Positions 38,669-47,801 of a DNA stretch of 64,000 bases are shown piece after piece. The DNA lies in NCBI GenBank assembly GCA_030683105.1, contig JAUXMZ010000056.1, forward strand, positions 1-64,000. Direction: 5' to 3'. Every line of letters begins with the position of its first letter. The stretch's first letter is position 1. The stretch is from Burkholderiales bacterium. GTDB taxonomy: Bacteria; Pseudomonadota; Gammaproteobacteria; Burkholderiales; SG8-41. The translations under genes were made by a program, and so were the position numbers. The notes below the pieces were generated by a model, which was not told where the DNA came from, made no database searches, and was given only the letters and a program-made list of their open reading frames with translations.

Positions 38669-38943
38669 ACTAGGGCCTGTTAACATTCACCACGTGAGAT
38701 GCGTTGTGGCCAAAATTTTTGATGGCAAGGCGCTTGTCGCAGCCCATATCGCGAATATAGGCAAGACGAGCAACGAAGCCAGCGACGATTTTGGCCACAA
38801 CCCGAAGGGACGGGACGATTTTGGCTCATGGCGTTGTCGCACCTTCGCTTATTTGCCACGGGGCAAACCGCGCTCGGCGCTCCTAGCCCTGAGCCCAAAT
38901 CGCCTCCGTCGCACTCATGCGGTGATTGTTAACAGGCCCTAGT
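38669..38943. mobile_element. MITE-like element, about 275 bp
   Basis: Perfect 17-bp TIRs ACTAGGGCCTGTTAACA / TGTTAACAGGCCCTAGT, extending imperfectly to about 35 bp; no transposase ORF. Confidence 0.8.
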
Positions 38944-39009
38944 CAATGGCAAGATCACATTGCTGATCCGCAACGCGCTGCAACCCGAGCTGCGCGCCAG
39001 ACTCAATCT

Positions 39010-39507
39010 CTACTCGAAGCGGACGAAATCCTCCGCCATCGCATCGGCGCCAAAATGCTCGATCAGGTTGTCGATTTCGGCGAGCAGCGTGCCTTCCTCG
39101 TCGGGATCCAGAGTGCCGTCGCCCACCAACTGCGTCGTAAGACCGTCCGCCATTGCTTCGCGCACCATGTCCAGCGTCGGCCGGCGGTGCATGTTGAGGT
39201 CGCTCATCGCCGTTTCAATGATCCGCGACAAGCCTTCGCTGGCCTTGCTGATAACAAAATCGCTGGCCAGCACTTCACCGCCGAACTCCTCGATCAGCCC
39301 GTCAAGTTCGGAAAGCACGGAAGTTTTTTCCTGCGGATGCAGCAACCCCAGCTCGGTTGCACCGACATCTTCATCCTCAACCATGGCACGCACCTCGTCC
39401 AGAGTTGGATACTCCTCTCGATCCGGATCATTGACGAATTTTTCCAGGATGTTCGAGAGTTCGGCGCTGACGCGCGTTGCAACGTCGATGGGCAGTCGGA
39501 TTGTCAT
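39010..39507 (-). CDS. Hypothetical acidic protein with internal tandem duplication
   Basis: PTLDEVRAMVEDEDVGATELGLLHPQEKTSVLSELDGLIEEFGGEVLASDFV and PTLDMVREAMADGLTTQLVGDGTLDPDEEGTLLAEIDNLIEHFGADAMAEDFV. Confidence 0.75.
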   Translation of the reverse strand: MTIRLPIDVATRVSAELSNILEKFVNDPDREEYPTLDEVRAMVEDEDVGATELGLLHPQEKTSVLSELDGLIEEFGGEVLASDFVISKASEGLSRIIETAMSDLNMHRRPTLDMVREAMADGLTTQLVGDGTLDPDEEGTLLAEIDNLIEHFGADAMAEDFVRFE

Positions 39508-39586
39508 GGTACCTGGTCGAGAAGGAACGAAGTGCTGGCGTTGATGCGTTTACAAAACAACCATACTCCACCGAGTAGCGGCGGTT

Positions 39587-39600
39587 TTGACCTGGATCAA
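39587..39600. promoter_or_regulatory. FNR-type box TTGACCTGGATCAA
   Basis: One mismatch to TTGATNNNNATCAA; 80-93 bp upstream of the 39507 start codon. Confidence 0.55.
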
Positions 39601-39648
39601 ATGTTGTCGCAGACCTCGTCGGGGACCACGCGACTTAACGTGTCCTGA

Positions 39649-40158
39649 TTATTTCGCGCCCGCAGTTGCGTTGAGCGTCTTGATCACCTGATCGGTGATG
39701 TCATGAGCCTTGGAGACATATGTCGCTTCCTGCAACACGAGGTCGAGGTTCATGGCCTTGGCGATTTTTTCCACAACGGCGTTCACATTGGCATAGAATT
39801 TTTTCAGTTCATCGTTCTTGCGCAGGTCCACGTCTTCCGTCAGAGAGCGGCGCGCCTGTTCCAGACGCTGGACGACGATACTGAACTCGCGCTGTTTTTT
39901 TCCCTGCCCAGCGGCGGATGTGCCGGGCTTGAGCTTTTCCAGTTCCGCACGCAGCGTGTTTACCTTGTTGTACAGCGCGTTGACCTCACGCTCGCGCGCG
40001 GCGAATTCCTGTTTGAGGATTTCAGCGCCACGCTGCAACTCTTTGGATTCACGCTCGATGCGCGCGGCGTCGATAAACCCGATTTTGACCTGCTGCGCCG
40101 CGGCGGCATTTGCGAACAGCGCCAGGGCGCACAGAAACAGTGTGGCAATTCGTAACAT
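39649..40158 (-). CDS. OmpH/Skp-family periplasmic chaperone
   Basis: QQVKIGFIDAARIERESKELQRGAEILKQEFAAREREVNALYNKVN; signal peptide. Confidence 0.88.
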   Translation of the reverse strand: MLRIATLFLCALALFANAAAAQQVKIGFIDAARIERESKELQRGAEILKQEFAAREREVNALYNKVNTLRAELEKLKPGTSAAGQGKKQREFSIVVQRLEQARRSLTEDVDLRKNDELKKFYANVNAVVEKIAKAMNLDLVLQEATYVSKAHDITDQVIKTLNATAGAK

Positions 40159-40259
40159 AAGAGCCTTTGATAGATGGGTATTTCATCGCGGCCGCAAGCG
40201 GCACCAGTCAGCCACAGCCGAATTATAAGGCGTTTGTCCCGGCAGGGGACGGCCATCAC

Positions 40260-40811
40260 TCACGGTTTGAGCGCATAGACCTCATCGAATTTTCGCTCCA
40301 ACTCGGCGTGGGTGCCGCGCAGCCTGTCGACCACTTCCCTCGCCCAGTCGAAATATTGCTGCTTGCGCTCCAGCCCCCAGCCCGCAGGCGGGTGTGCCGA
40401 CATGTCGCGAAGATTGCAAATCTTGTCGGCGAGCTTGACCAGCTTGGCCTGCTCGCTGGAGTGCCGGGCGCGCGCCACCTGCAGGCGCTTGCGCAATTCC
40501 TTCTTGATCCACTGGGTGTCGGTGACTTCGAGCACGACGTCGGCGATGTCCTCGCCGAATTCGCCGCGCAACTCCATCCAGGTGGTTTCGGTGTCTTCGA
40601 GCGTGTCGTGCAGCAGCGCGGCGGCAATGACTTCAGGATCGCGCACTTCGCCATCTTCCCACAGCACCTTGGCGAGCTGGATCGGATGATTGATATAGGG
40701 TGAGGCGCCCTTGTCCTTGCGCCGCTGGTCGCGATGCTTGTGTGCGGCGAACGCCACTGCGCGCAGAATCAGATCTGTGGGATCGTTTGTTGCGCTTAAT
40801 TTGCTATCCAA
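40260..40811 (-). CDS. Stand-alone HD-domain hydrolase, RelA/SpoT HD-like (MESH1-like small alarmone hydrolase)
   Basis: AHKHRDQRRKDKGASPYINHPIQLAKVLWEDGEVRDPEVIAAALLHDTLEDTETT; no synthetase or TGS domain. Confidence 0.8.
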   Translation of the reverse strand: MDSKLSATNDPTDLILRAVAFAAHKHRDQRRKDKGASPYINHPIQLAKVLWEDGEVRDPEVIAAALLHDTLEDTETTWMELRGEFGEDIADVVLEVTDTQWIKKELRKRLQVARARHSSEQAKLVKLADKICNLRDMSAHPPAGWGLERKQQYFDWAREVVDRLRGTHAELERKFDEVYALKP

Positions 40812-41024
40812 GCGGGTACGCCTCGATCAGTCGATACGGCATTGATGCGAGAATCATTTATATATCATTGTTTTTGTTTACTATTTTACCGCCGCGCCAG
40901 ATTGGCGTCCATACTCGACAGTATACAACCGCCGAGGGGAAGGGCTTGAATGCCCTGCGGAAAAACGAAAGGAAGTGAAAACGGAGATGCGAATCGGGGG
41001 CGCCGGAACCGGCACCCCCGACGG

Positions 41025-43226
41025 CTATGCGAACACTGCGGCGCGCTTGATCAACTCGTCGATACCCGGCTCATTGGCATTCCACGGCTTGCCCGGGTGA
41101 ATGATGGATACCTGGCAACTCTCGGCCGCCTCCACCAACTGCGCATAAGTCCCGGCCTCCCTGCTGGCAATATAGGCCTGCTTGTTGGCGTCGTAGGCAA
41201 ACATCTTGCTGTTGATATGCGTGCACTCGTCGCAGCTCGTGCAGCGCGGGGTCTCGATATAGGCTTCGTCGGATGGCGGCTCGGGCTCCGCTGCGGCCGG
41301 CTGCGGGGTCGCAGCAGTTGCAGCCGGTGCAGCCGTCGCCGCAGGCACAGCCACCGGGGCTGCTGCCGCAGGCCCGGCCTTGGCCTCACGCTGTTGTTCG
41401 TGTTCTTCCCAGGTCTTTCTTTCGCGCGCGAGCAGGCGCTCCGCGTGCGAATTATGGATGCCGCCAAGCTCCTGCAGGCTGTGCCAGGTCTCGCGGCAGC
41501 GGTTGGCCTCCCGGATCAGCTTGTCGTCGATGATCACTTTTTGCAACACGTTGTCAGCATCGACCATCAACAGGCAAGGCACTTTGTCGGGAATGCTCAT
41601 CGGTTCGCGGGCCAGAAACTCGCCGACCGGGATCATGGTACCGTTCCATTTCGCCTTCGGGACCCGCGCCAGGTGTTTCGCGTAGCGGCGATCGCAGGCC
41701 ACGAAATCAATCAGCGTAAATGCGAGCTTCTCCGAGACCCTCTGGTGCGCTTCGTCCTCATAGGCAACGCTCTGCACCGGCCAGTCGAGATCCACCTGTG
41801 AATTTGCCTCGAGGTAAAAGCGCGACGCCCAGTTCGGGCCCGCCGACGGATCAAAGGTATAAGCCGGGAAGGCGCGCGAATCCATCGCGGCCGCCGCGAC
41901 CAGGTAAGGCGTGATGTCGGCGTCAGGCGACGATGCACCCGAGAACACGCTGAACAGCGCGGACCCGGGATACGACAGCCCCTTGAGAATGCGGTCCCGG
42001 AACTGGAACAGGTGCGAGCCGCTGGCCTGCAGGACATAGACGTCATTCAGACCCATCGCCATGTTGGCGAGTTGCTTGCTGCGCTTGCCCAGGGCCAGGT
42101 GCGGCTGCTCCGCGAGAATGTCATCACTTTGCACCAGAATCTTCACGGACATGCCGGTGGACAGAATCTCCATCAACCTGTCATTCTCGGCGGCCTGGAT
42201 ATTATCGGCGTTCAGGCACACCAGGTAATCCGGAAACTGGGCCAGGTCCCTGGCATCCAGGCTATTTTCATTAAATTCCCTGAAGAACGAGTCATGCCTG
42301 GCTTCGACGTATTTATTGTCGATCTCGAACTCGGCTATTGCGACCGCCTTGGCCAGTTCTATCATTTCGGGCTGGCGCTTGCGGATCGCCGCGAGCACTT
42401 CGATGCAGTTTTCGAACACAAAGGAATGCGCCTTGCCGGCCTCGCCGCGTTTCTTGGCTCCATTCTGCAGGGGGAAAAATCTCTGTGATTCAAGCGCTGA
42501 GATCGCCCACTCGATCCGGCGGCGCCGGCTCTCGGGCAACGCATTTTTTGGCGTCCCCTTGCCCAGCAGACGGGACATCACCTCGAAGTCGAACGCGTCA
42601 TCATAGGTGCCCCCGACTGCCGCCTTGAGGCTTTTCGCCTGCTGCCCCGCTTCGGAGCGCACAAAATCAGCTTTCAGAATGTTTGACAGCTTCAGCGCCA
42701 GCTGGCCGATGTGTTCCTGGAATTTTCTGGCCTTTTGCTGCTGGATTCTGCTCCAGGCGTGGGTCAGGAAGCGCACCGGCAGCGCTGCGCCGCAATCGAT
42801 GACCTCGCCGTCGGTCTTGAGGGCAGCCCGCGCCCGGCCCAGGCTGTCCTTGAACAGCTTGTCGGTGCCTGCCAGCCTGTCAGCCGCCTTGACCCAGAGC
42901 ACCGACAGTGCTCCGCTCTCGCCCGCCGCAACCAGGGCGCGAATCTCCTGCTCGAGCCGCAGCACGTGTTTCGTGACACGTTCACCATCGTCGCCGCCGG
43001 CAACCTGGGTCAGGATGCCGTCGATGAGACCGGAGAGAGACTGCACGAACGCCGCATCCGGGCCGTCGAGCAACACCAGCGGAAAATCGTAGCGCAGCCG
43101 GGTGAGATCCCGGTAGCCGGCGAACAGGACGGGGCGCAGTTTGAGCCCATCGACCGCGTCGAGGCTGGTGCCCGGGGTTTTCCCCGTCAGATAAAAGGCA
43201 ACGTGCTGTTGAAGATCAGCTTCCAT
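41025..43226 (-). CDS. 733-aa protein of unknown function with C-terminal ferredoxin-like domain
   Basis: Pro/Ala-rich linker (AGPAAAAPVAVPAATAAPAATAATPQPAAAEPEPP), then CTSCDECTHINSKMFAYDANKQAYIASREAGTYAQLVEAAESCQVSIIHPGKP. Confidence 0.75.
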   Translation of the reverse strand: MEADLQQHVAFYLTGKTPGTSLDAVDGLKLRPVLFAGYRDLTRLRYDFPLVLLDGPDAAFVQSLSGLIDGILTQVAGGDDGERVTKHVLRLEQEIRALVAAGESGALSVLWVKAADRLAGTDKLFKDSLGRARAALKTDGEVIDCGAALPVRFLTHAWSRIQQQKARKFQEHIGQLALKLSNILKADFVRSEAGQQAKSLKAAVGGTYDDAFDFEVMSRLLGKGTPKNALPESRRRRIEWAISALESQRFFPLQNGAKKRGEAGKAHSFVFENCIEVLAAIRKRQPEMIELAKAVAIAEFEIDNKYVEARHDSFFREFNENSLDARDLAQFPDYLVCLNADNIQAAENDRLMEILSTGMSVKILVQSDDILAEQPHLALGKRSKQLANMAMGLNDVYVLQASGSHLFQFRDRILKGLSYPGSALFSVFSGASSPDADITPYLVAAAAMDSRAFPAYTFDPSAGPNWASRFYLEANSQVDLDWPVQSVAYEDEAHQRVSEKLAFTLIDFVACDRRYAKHLARVPKAKWNGTMIPVGEFLAREPMSIPDKVPCLLMVDADNVLQKVIIDDKLIREANRCRETWHSLQELGGIHNSHAERLLARERKTWEEHEQQREAKAGPAAAAPVAVPAATAAPAATAATPQPAAAEPEPPSDEAYIETPRCTSCDECTHINSKMFAYDANKQAYIASREAGTYAQLVEAAESCQVSIIHPGKPWNANEPGIDELIKRAAVFA

Positions 43227-43260
43227 GTCAGTTTCGGTTTATTCTCTGGTTACGGCCGTT

Positions 43261-44262
43261 TCACGGTGCCGGGGACTCCGCAGGCCGGCTGCGGGATTTT
43301 TTACTGCCTTCTATCGTGAACTTGTCGAACTGCGCTTCGAGCCCCGCCTGGATGTATTCGTTGGTGCGCAGCTGCCCGGTGTTGTGCAAGTCTTCGTAGC
43401 AGGGAACCTCCGGATTGCGATACAAAATACCCACGGGCAGCGGGTCGTCATACGACGCGATTTCACGCGCGCGGTCGATGTTCGATGGATCGTGCTGCAG
43501 CTGATTCTTGTAAATCTTGGCCATCGCCGGACTGATGCGCAAACCCTGATCGTGGTGCAGCAACTGGATTTTCTGCGGATCCTGCATCCACGGTTCGAAC
43601 TGATGCGGCAGCCACTCGGGACAGCGCTGGACGATGCGCACGAAGGACAATCCCTTGTGATGGTAAGCGGCCTTGACGATGTCGAAGAGCACTTCCGGGA
43701 TCCAGTCAACCGCTTGCGCAACGAAGGAAACATTTTGGACACCCAGGGTCACGGTCAGGGGTTTCAGGGCGTCCAGATGCGAGCCGCGGGGAGTGGTGTT
43801 GCTCTTGGTCCCTCTCGGCGAGGTCGGTGAGGCCTGCATCTTGGTCAGACCGTAAATCTGGTTGTCGTGCAGGAACACCGTGATGTTCATGTTATAGCGG
43901 ATGGCGTGAATCCAGTGGGCAGCGCCTATGCTGCAGCAGTCGCCGTCGCCGGTGTTGACGAACACGTCAAGATCCGGCCGCGCCATTTTGACACCCTCTG
44001 CGATCGGCAGCGCCCGCCCGTGTATGCCATGGAAGCCATAGGTCTTCATGTAATGGGGAAAGCGGCTCGAGCAGCCGATGCCCGACACGAACACGGTCTT
44101 CTCGGGACGCAATTTTTCGTCGCGGCACAGCCGTTGCACGGCGGTGAGAACGGCATTGTCGCCGCAGCCGCTGCACCAGCGCGGCACCCCGCTCTGATAG
44201 TCCTCCAGCTTGTGCTGGTCCTCATACATCCGGAGCATGCACTCGGTAGCAGCAGTCGTCAT
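43261..44262 (-). CDS. 2-oxoacid:ferredoxin oxidoreductase, beta (TPP) subunit
   Basis: RWCSGCGDNAVLTAVQRL, VSGIGCSSRFPHYM, GDGDCCSIGAAHWIHAIRYNMNITVFLHDNQIYGLTKMQASPT. Confidence 0.93.
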   Translation of the reverse strand: MTTAATECMLRMYEDQHKLEDYQSGVPRWCSGCGDNAVLTAVQRLCRDEKLRPEKTVFVSGIGCSSRFPHYMKTYGFHGIHGRALPIAEGVKMARPDLDVFVNTGDGDCCSIGAAHWIHAIRYNMNITVFLHDNQIYGLTKMQASPTSPRGTKSNTTPRGSHLDALKPLTVTLGVQNVSFVAQAVDWIPEVLFDIVKAAYHHKGLSFVRIVQRCPEWLPHQFEPWMQDPQKIQLLHHDQGLRISPAMAKIYKNQLQHDPSNIDRAREIASYDDPLPVGILYRNPEVPCYEDLHNTGQLRTNEYIQAGLEAQFDKFTIEGSKKSRSRPAESPAP

Positions 44263-46175
44263 GATTTTTTCCTTAACTTTTCGCGGATCACGCTGCGTAT
44301 GGTGTCGGGTTTTATCGGTTGGCCCCGCACTTCGCTCCAGCAATCGACATCGATCAGGTAGCGCGCCCGCAGCAGGATCGCCACGGCCGAGTAGCGGCGG
44401 TTGGTCTCGTCAATGATCTCGTCCTCGGGACGGTCGCTCCAGTTGCTCTCTATGGTCATGACATTTTTGAAGCGTTGCATGATTTCCTTGATCCCCCCGG
44501 GCAGGGGCTGCAGGAACCTCAGATGCAGGGAAGACACTTTGCAGCCTTCCGCGCGCATCAACTCGACCGCCTCCTCGATCGCACCGCGGGTGCTGCCCCA
44601 GCCGACGATCAACAGGTCGCCTGTCTCGCCGCCGAACACCGGCGGCGTCTTCAGTGTCTTTTGCAGCGCGGCGAGCTTGAGGCTGCGCATGCGTATGCTG
44701 TGCGCGTTGATTTGCGGATCATAGGCGACATGACTCGCGCTATCGTGAGCCAGGCCGGTTACAGTGTGCATGCCGTTGGGCTGGCCCGGAATGAAGCGGC
44801 GTGCCAGACCGGTGACCGGATCCCAGTCATACGGCTTCATGCCCGCAGGAATTACGCTTTGGTCCACCGGTGGCGCCAGCCAGTCCGGCCTGAATTTGGG
44901 CCGCGGAAACGGCTGCTGGGACGAGGCAAGGCCGGCGTCCGTGAGCACGACGACCACCATGTTGAACGTTTCGGCGATTTTGCGCGCGGTGATGACAGAG
45001 TAGAAGCAGTCCTCGATGGTGTCGGCCGCCATCACCACTTTCGGCGCATCGCCATGACTGCCGAAAATAGCGGCCATCAGGTCGCCCTGCTCGGTTTTGG
45101 TCGGCTGGCCTGTGCTGGGGCCGCCGCGCTGGACATTGATCACGACCAGGGGAATTTCAGCCATGACCGCCAGCCCGATCGCCTCCTGCTTGAGCGAATA
45201 ACCGGGACCGGAAGTGATGGTGACCGCGCATTTTCCGGCATAGGAGGCGCCGATCGCGAACGCGCAGGCCGCAATCTCGTCCTCCGCCTGGTGGACCATG
45301 CCGCCGACTTTTTCGTAGACGTCGCTCAGATAGTGGGACGCCGAGGTGGCGGGCGTGATCGGATACATGGCGCAGATCTCCATGCCCGACGCCAGCACGC
45401 CCAGCGCCAGCGCCGTGTTGCCGTTGACCACGATCTGCGGCTCGGTGGGCATTTCCGCAGGAATACGGAACTTGAAGTCGAAATGGTCCTCGGCCCACTG
45501 GTAACCCGCGTCGAGCAGCATGACGTTGGTTTTGATGACGCTCTCGTCCTTCTTGCTGAAGGTCAGTGCGATCTGGTCCCGGGCCAATTGCAGGTCCAGG
45601 CTGTAGAGATTGCAAATCATGCCCAGCGCAAACATGTTCTTGCCGCGCTTCGCGTCGGCTACGAGGGCGAGGCATTCGCGCTCCATCGGGATCTCGTACA
45701 CCTTGTAGCCTTCCGCCACCAGACTGTCGTAGGTCTGGACATACGACGCTGCTATTTTGGCATCGGCGCTTTCCCGCCATATCGCTTCCAGCAGAATGAT
45801 ACAGCCGGGCTTGAGTTCGCCGGCCTTGACCCGGCCGATCAGCACCTGTTCATTGAAAGCCACTACGAAATCCGTCTCGTTGCCGCCATTGGTGATGCGG
45901 TGCGAGCCGAGGCGTATGCGGTTGCCGCTAGCTCCGGCTACGCTGCGTGCCGGCGGCCGTATTTCGGCCGGGATGATCTCCTCCGTCCACACGCCATTAC
46001 CCATCTTCGCGGCAATCGCGCCCAGCGACTGGCCGCAGCGCTGCGCGCCCTCGCCCGAATCGCTGATCACCTCGATCACGTTAACCGTCAGTGTAGTGAC
46101 CGTTTTCTTCTCCGCGGGGGGGCGGGCCTTCTTGAAGGCTGGTGTGCCGGATTTCAGTGTTGGGGTATCGCTCAT
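44259..46175 (-). CDS. 2-oxoacid:ferredoxin oxidoreductase, fused gamma/alpha subunit
   Basis: YPITPATSASHYLSD, EDEIAACAFAIGASYAGKCAVTITSGPGYSLKQEAIGLAVMAEIPLVVINVQRGGPSTG; 4-bp ATGA overlap with the beta gene. Confidence 0.93.
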   Translation of the reverse strand: MSDTPTLKSGTPAFKKARPPAEKKTVTTLTVNVIEVISDSGEGAQRCGQSLGAIAAKMGNGVWTEEIIPAEIRPPARSVAGASGNRIRLGSHRITNGGNETDFVVAFNEQVLIGRVKAGELKPGCIILLEAIWRESADAKIAASYVQTYDSLVAEGYKVYEIPMERECLALVADAKRGKNMFALGMICNLYSLDLQLARDQIALTFSKKDESVIKTNVMLLDAGYQWAEDHFDFKFRIPAEMPTEPQIVVNGNTALALGVLASGMEICAMYPITPATSASHYLSDVYEKVGGMVHQAEDEIAACAFAIGASYAGKCAVTITSGPGYSLKQEAIGLAVMAEIPLVVINVQRGGPSTGQPTKTEQGDLMAAIFGSHGDAPKVVMAADTIEDCFYSVITARKIAETFNMVVVVLTDAGLASSQQPFPRPKFRPDWLAPPVDQSVIPAGMKPYDWDPVTGLARRFIPGQPNGMHTVTGLAHDSASHVAYDPQINAHSIRMRSLKLAALQKTLKTPPVFGGETGDLLIVGWGSTRGAIEEAVELMRAEGCKVSSLHLRFLQPLPGGIKEIMQRFKNVMTIESNWSDRPEDEIIDETNRRYSAVAILLRARYLIDVDCWSEVRGQPIKPDTIRSVIREKLRKKS

Positions 46176-46229
46176 GATGTAATGGTATCTGCCTTGGTGT
46201 TATCGAATCTGTTCCGTCTCCCGACTGAA

Positions 46230-47738
46230 CTAGGCGATGCGTATGCGTGCAAAGTTTCTCTCCCTGAGATCGATCCCGAACAGTTTTCCGGCGCTGCCCC
46301 AGCCTTCGCTCAGATAGGGAAGATCGGTATCGCGGATGCCAAGATAAGCCTTCATGCTGCGCGCAGCCGTGCGGCCCGCGCCCATCGCTTCGATCACAGT
46401 GGCCGCGCCGGTGACGATATCGCCTCCGGCAAACACGCCTGCGATGGATGCGGCGAGGCTGGCATCGGTATCGATGTAGCCCCACTTGTTGAGCTTGAGC
46501 TTGGAGGTCTGCCCCATGATCGGGTTGGCGTTGGTGCCGATCGCGAATACGACCATGTCGGTCTCGAACTCGAACTCGCTGCCCGCAACCGGCACCGGCC
46601 GGCGCCGGCCCGAATCGTCAGGCTCGCCGAGTTCCATGCGGATGCAGCGCATGCCGCGTACGTTGTTGTTTGCGTCTCCGAGAACCTCCACCGGGGCGGT
46701 CAGCCAGTGGAACTCCACGCCTTCCTGTTCGGCATGGTGGACTTCTTCGGCCCGCGCCGGGCACTCCGTCTTGCTGCGGCGGTAGACGCAGTACACCTTC
46801 TCCGCGCCCAGCCTGATACAAACCCGGGTGGCGTCCATCGCCGTGTTGCCGGCGCCGATGACGGCGACGCGATTGCCCAGTTGCAGCGGGGTGTCGAAAT
46901 TGGGAAATTCCTTGGCGCGCATCAGATTGCAGCGCGTCAGCAGCTCGTTGGCAGAAAGTACCCCGTTCAGGGAGTCGCCAGGCACCCCCATCATCGTCGG
47001 ATAACCGGCGCCGGTGCCGATGAAAACGGCGTGGAATCCCATCTCGTTGATCATCTGCTCGATCGTGAACAGGCGGCCGACCAGGGTGTTGCACTCGAAT
47101 TTGACGCCCAGCTTGGTCAGGTTCCCGATCTCGGCGTCGATCACCGGGTTCGGCAGGCGGAAGTCGGGGATGCCGTACTTCAATACGCCCCCGGCCTGAT
47201 GAAAAGCCTCGTACACGGTGACATCGCACCCGGCCTTGGCCATGTCGGCGGCGCACGCCATGCCGGCGGGTCCGGAGCCGACGATGCCGACTTTAAAGCC
47301 ATTGGGCTCGATATAGGGGATGTTGGACCAGCCTTCTGCGATCGCAAGATCCCCGATGCAGCGCTCCATCCGGCCGATGGCAACCGGTTCCAGCGTCTCG
47401 CCTACGGGGCAGACTCCTTCGCACTGATTTTCCTGCGGGCAGACCCGGCCGCAGATGGCCGGCAGCAGATTGGTATCCGTAATGACATCATAGGCGCCGC
47501 GGAAATCCTTGGCGCTGATCTTCATGATGAAACCCGGGATGTCGATGCTGACCGGGCAGCCCTTGACGCAGGCCGGATCCGGACACAGCAGGCAGCGCTC
47601 CGCTTCGTTCACCGCATCCTCGATGCGATAACCGCAGTTCACTTCCGCGAAATTCTTTACCCGCTCAACCGGATCCAGTTCCTGGACGGGGGTCCGCTCC
47701 TGCGGAATGGTCCGTATCGTTTTCTTTTTTGCCATCAC
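46230..47738 (-). CDS. NfnB/GltD-like NAD(P)-dependent oxidoreductase
   Basis: CLLCPDPACVKGCPVSIDIPGFI, CGRVCPQENQCEGVCP, GSGPAGMACAADMAKAGCDVTVYE, VIGAGNTAMDATRVCIRLGAEKVYCVYRRS. Confidence 0.9.
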   Translation of the reverse strand: MMAKKKTIRTIPQERTPVQELDPVERVKNFAEVNCGYRIEDAVNEAERCLLCPDPACVKGCPVSIDIPGFIMKISAKDFRGAYDVITDTNLLPAICGRVCPQENQCEGVCPVGETLEPVAIGRMERCIGDLAIAEGWSNIPYIEPNGFKVGIVGSGPAGMACAADMAKAGCDVTVYEAFHQAGGVLKYGIPDFRLPNPVIDAEIGNLTKLGVKFECNTLVGRLFTIEQMINEMGFHAVFIGTGAGYPTMMGVPGDSLNGVLSANELLTRCNLMRAKEFPNFDTPLQLGNRVAVIGAGNTAMDATRVCIRLGAEKVYCVYRRSKTECPARAEEVHHAEQEGVEFHWLTAPVEVLGDANNNVRGMRCIRMELGEPDDSGRRRPVPVAGSEFEFETDMVVFAIGTNANPIMGQTSKLKLNKWGYIDTDASLAASIAGVFAGGDIVTGAATVIEAMGAGRTAARSMKAYLGIRDTDLPYLSEGWGSAGKLFGIDLRERNFARIRIA

Positions 47739-47801
47739 ATAACCTTATCTAGTCACACATTCGAGACATGCCTGCTCCCCGCTCCCTGACCCTATCGTGC
47801 T

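Noticed and set aside
44319-47789. 1156-aa open reading frame on the plus strand
   Set aside because: It is exactly antisense to the 2-oxoacid oxidoreductase gamma-alpha and NfnB-like genes, has Arg/His/Asp-rich composition and no recognisable domains. It is explained by high GC and the rarity of TTA/CTA/TCA codons in the sense frames.
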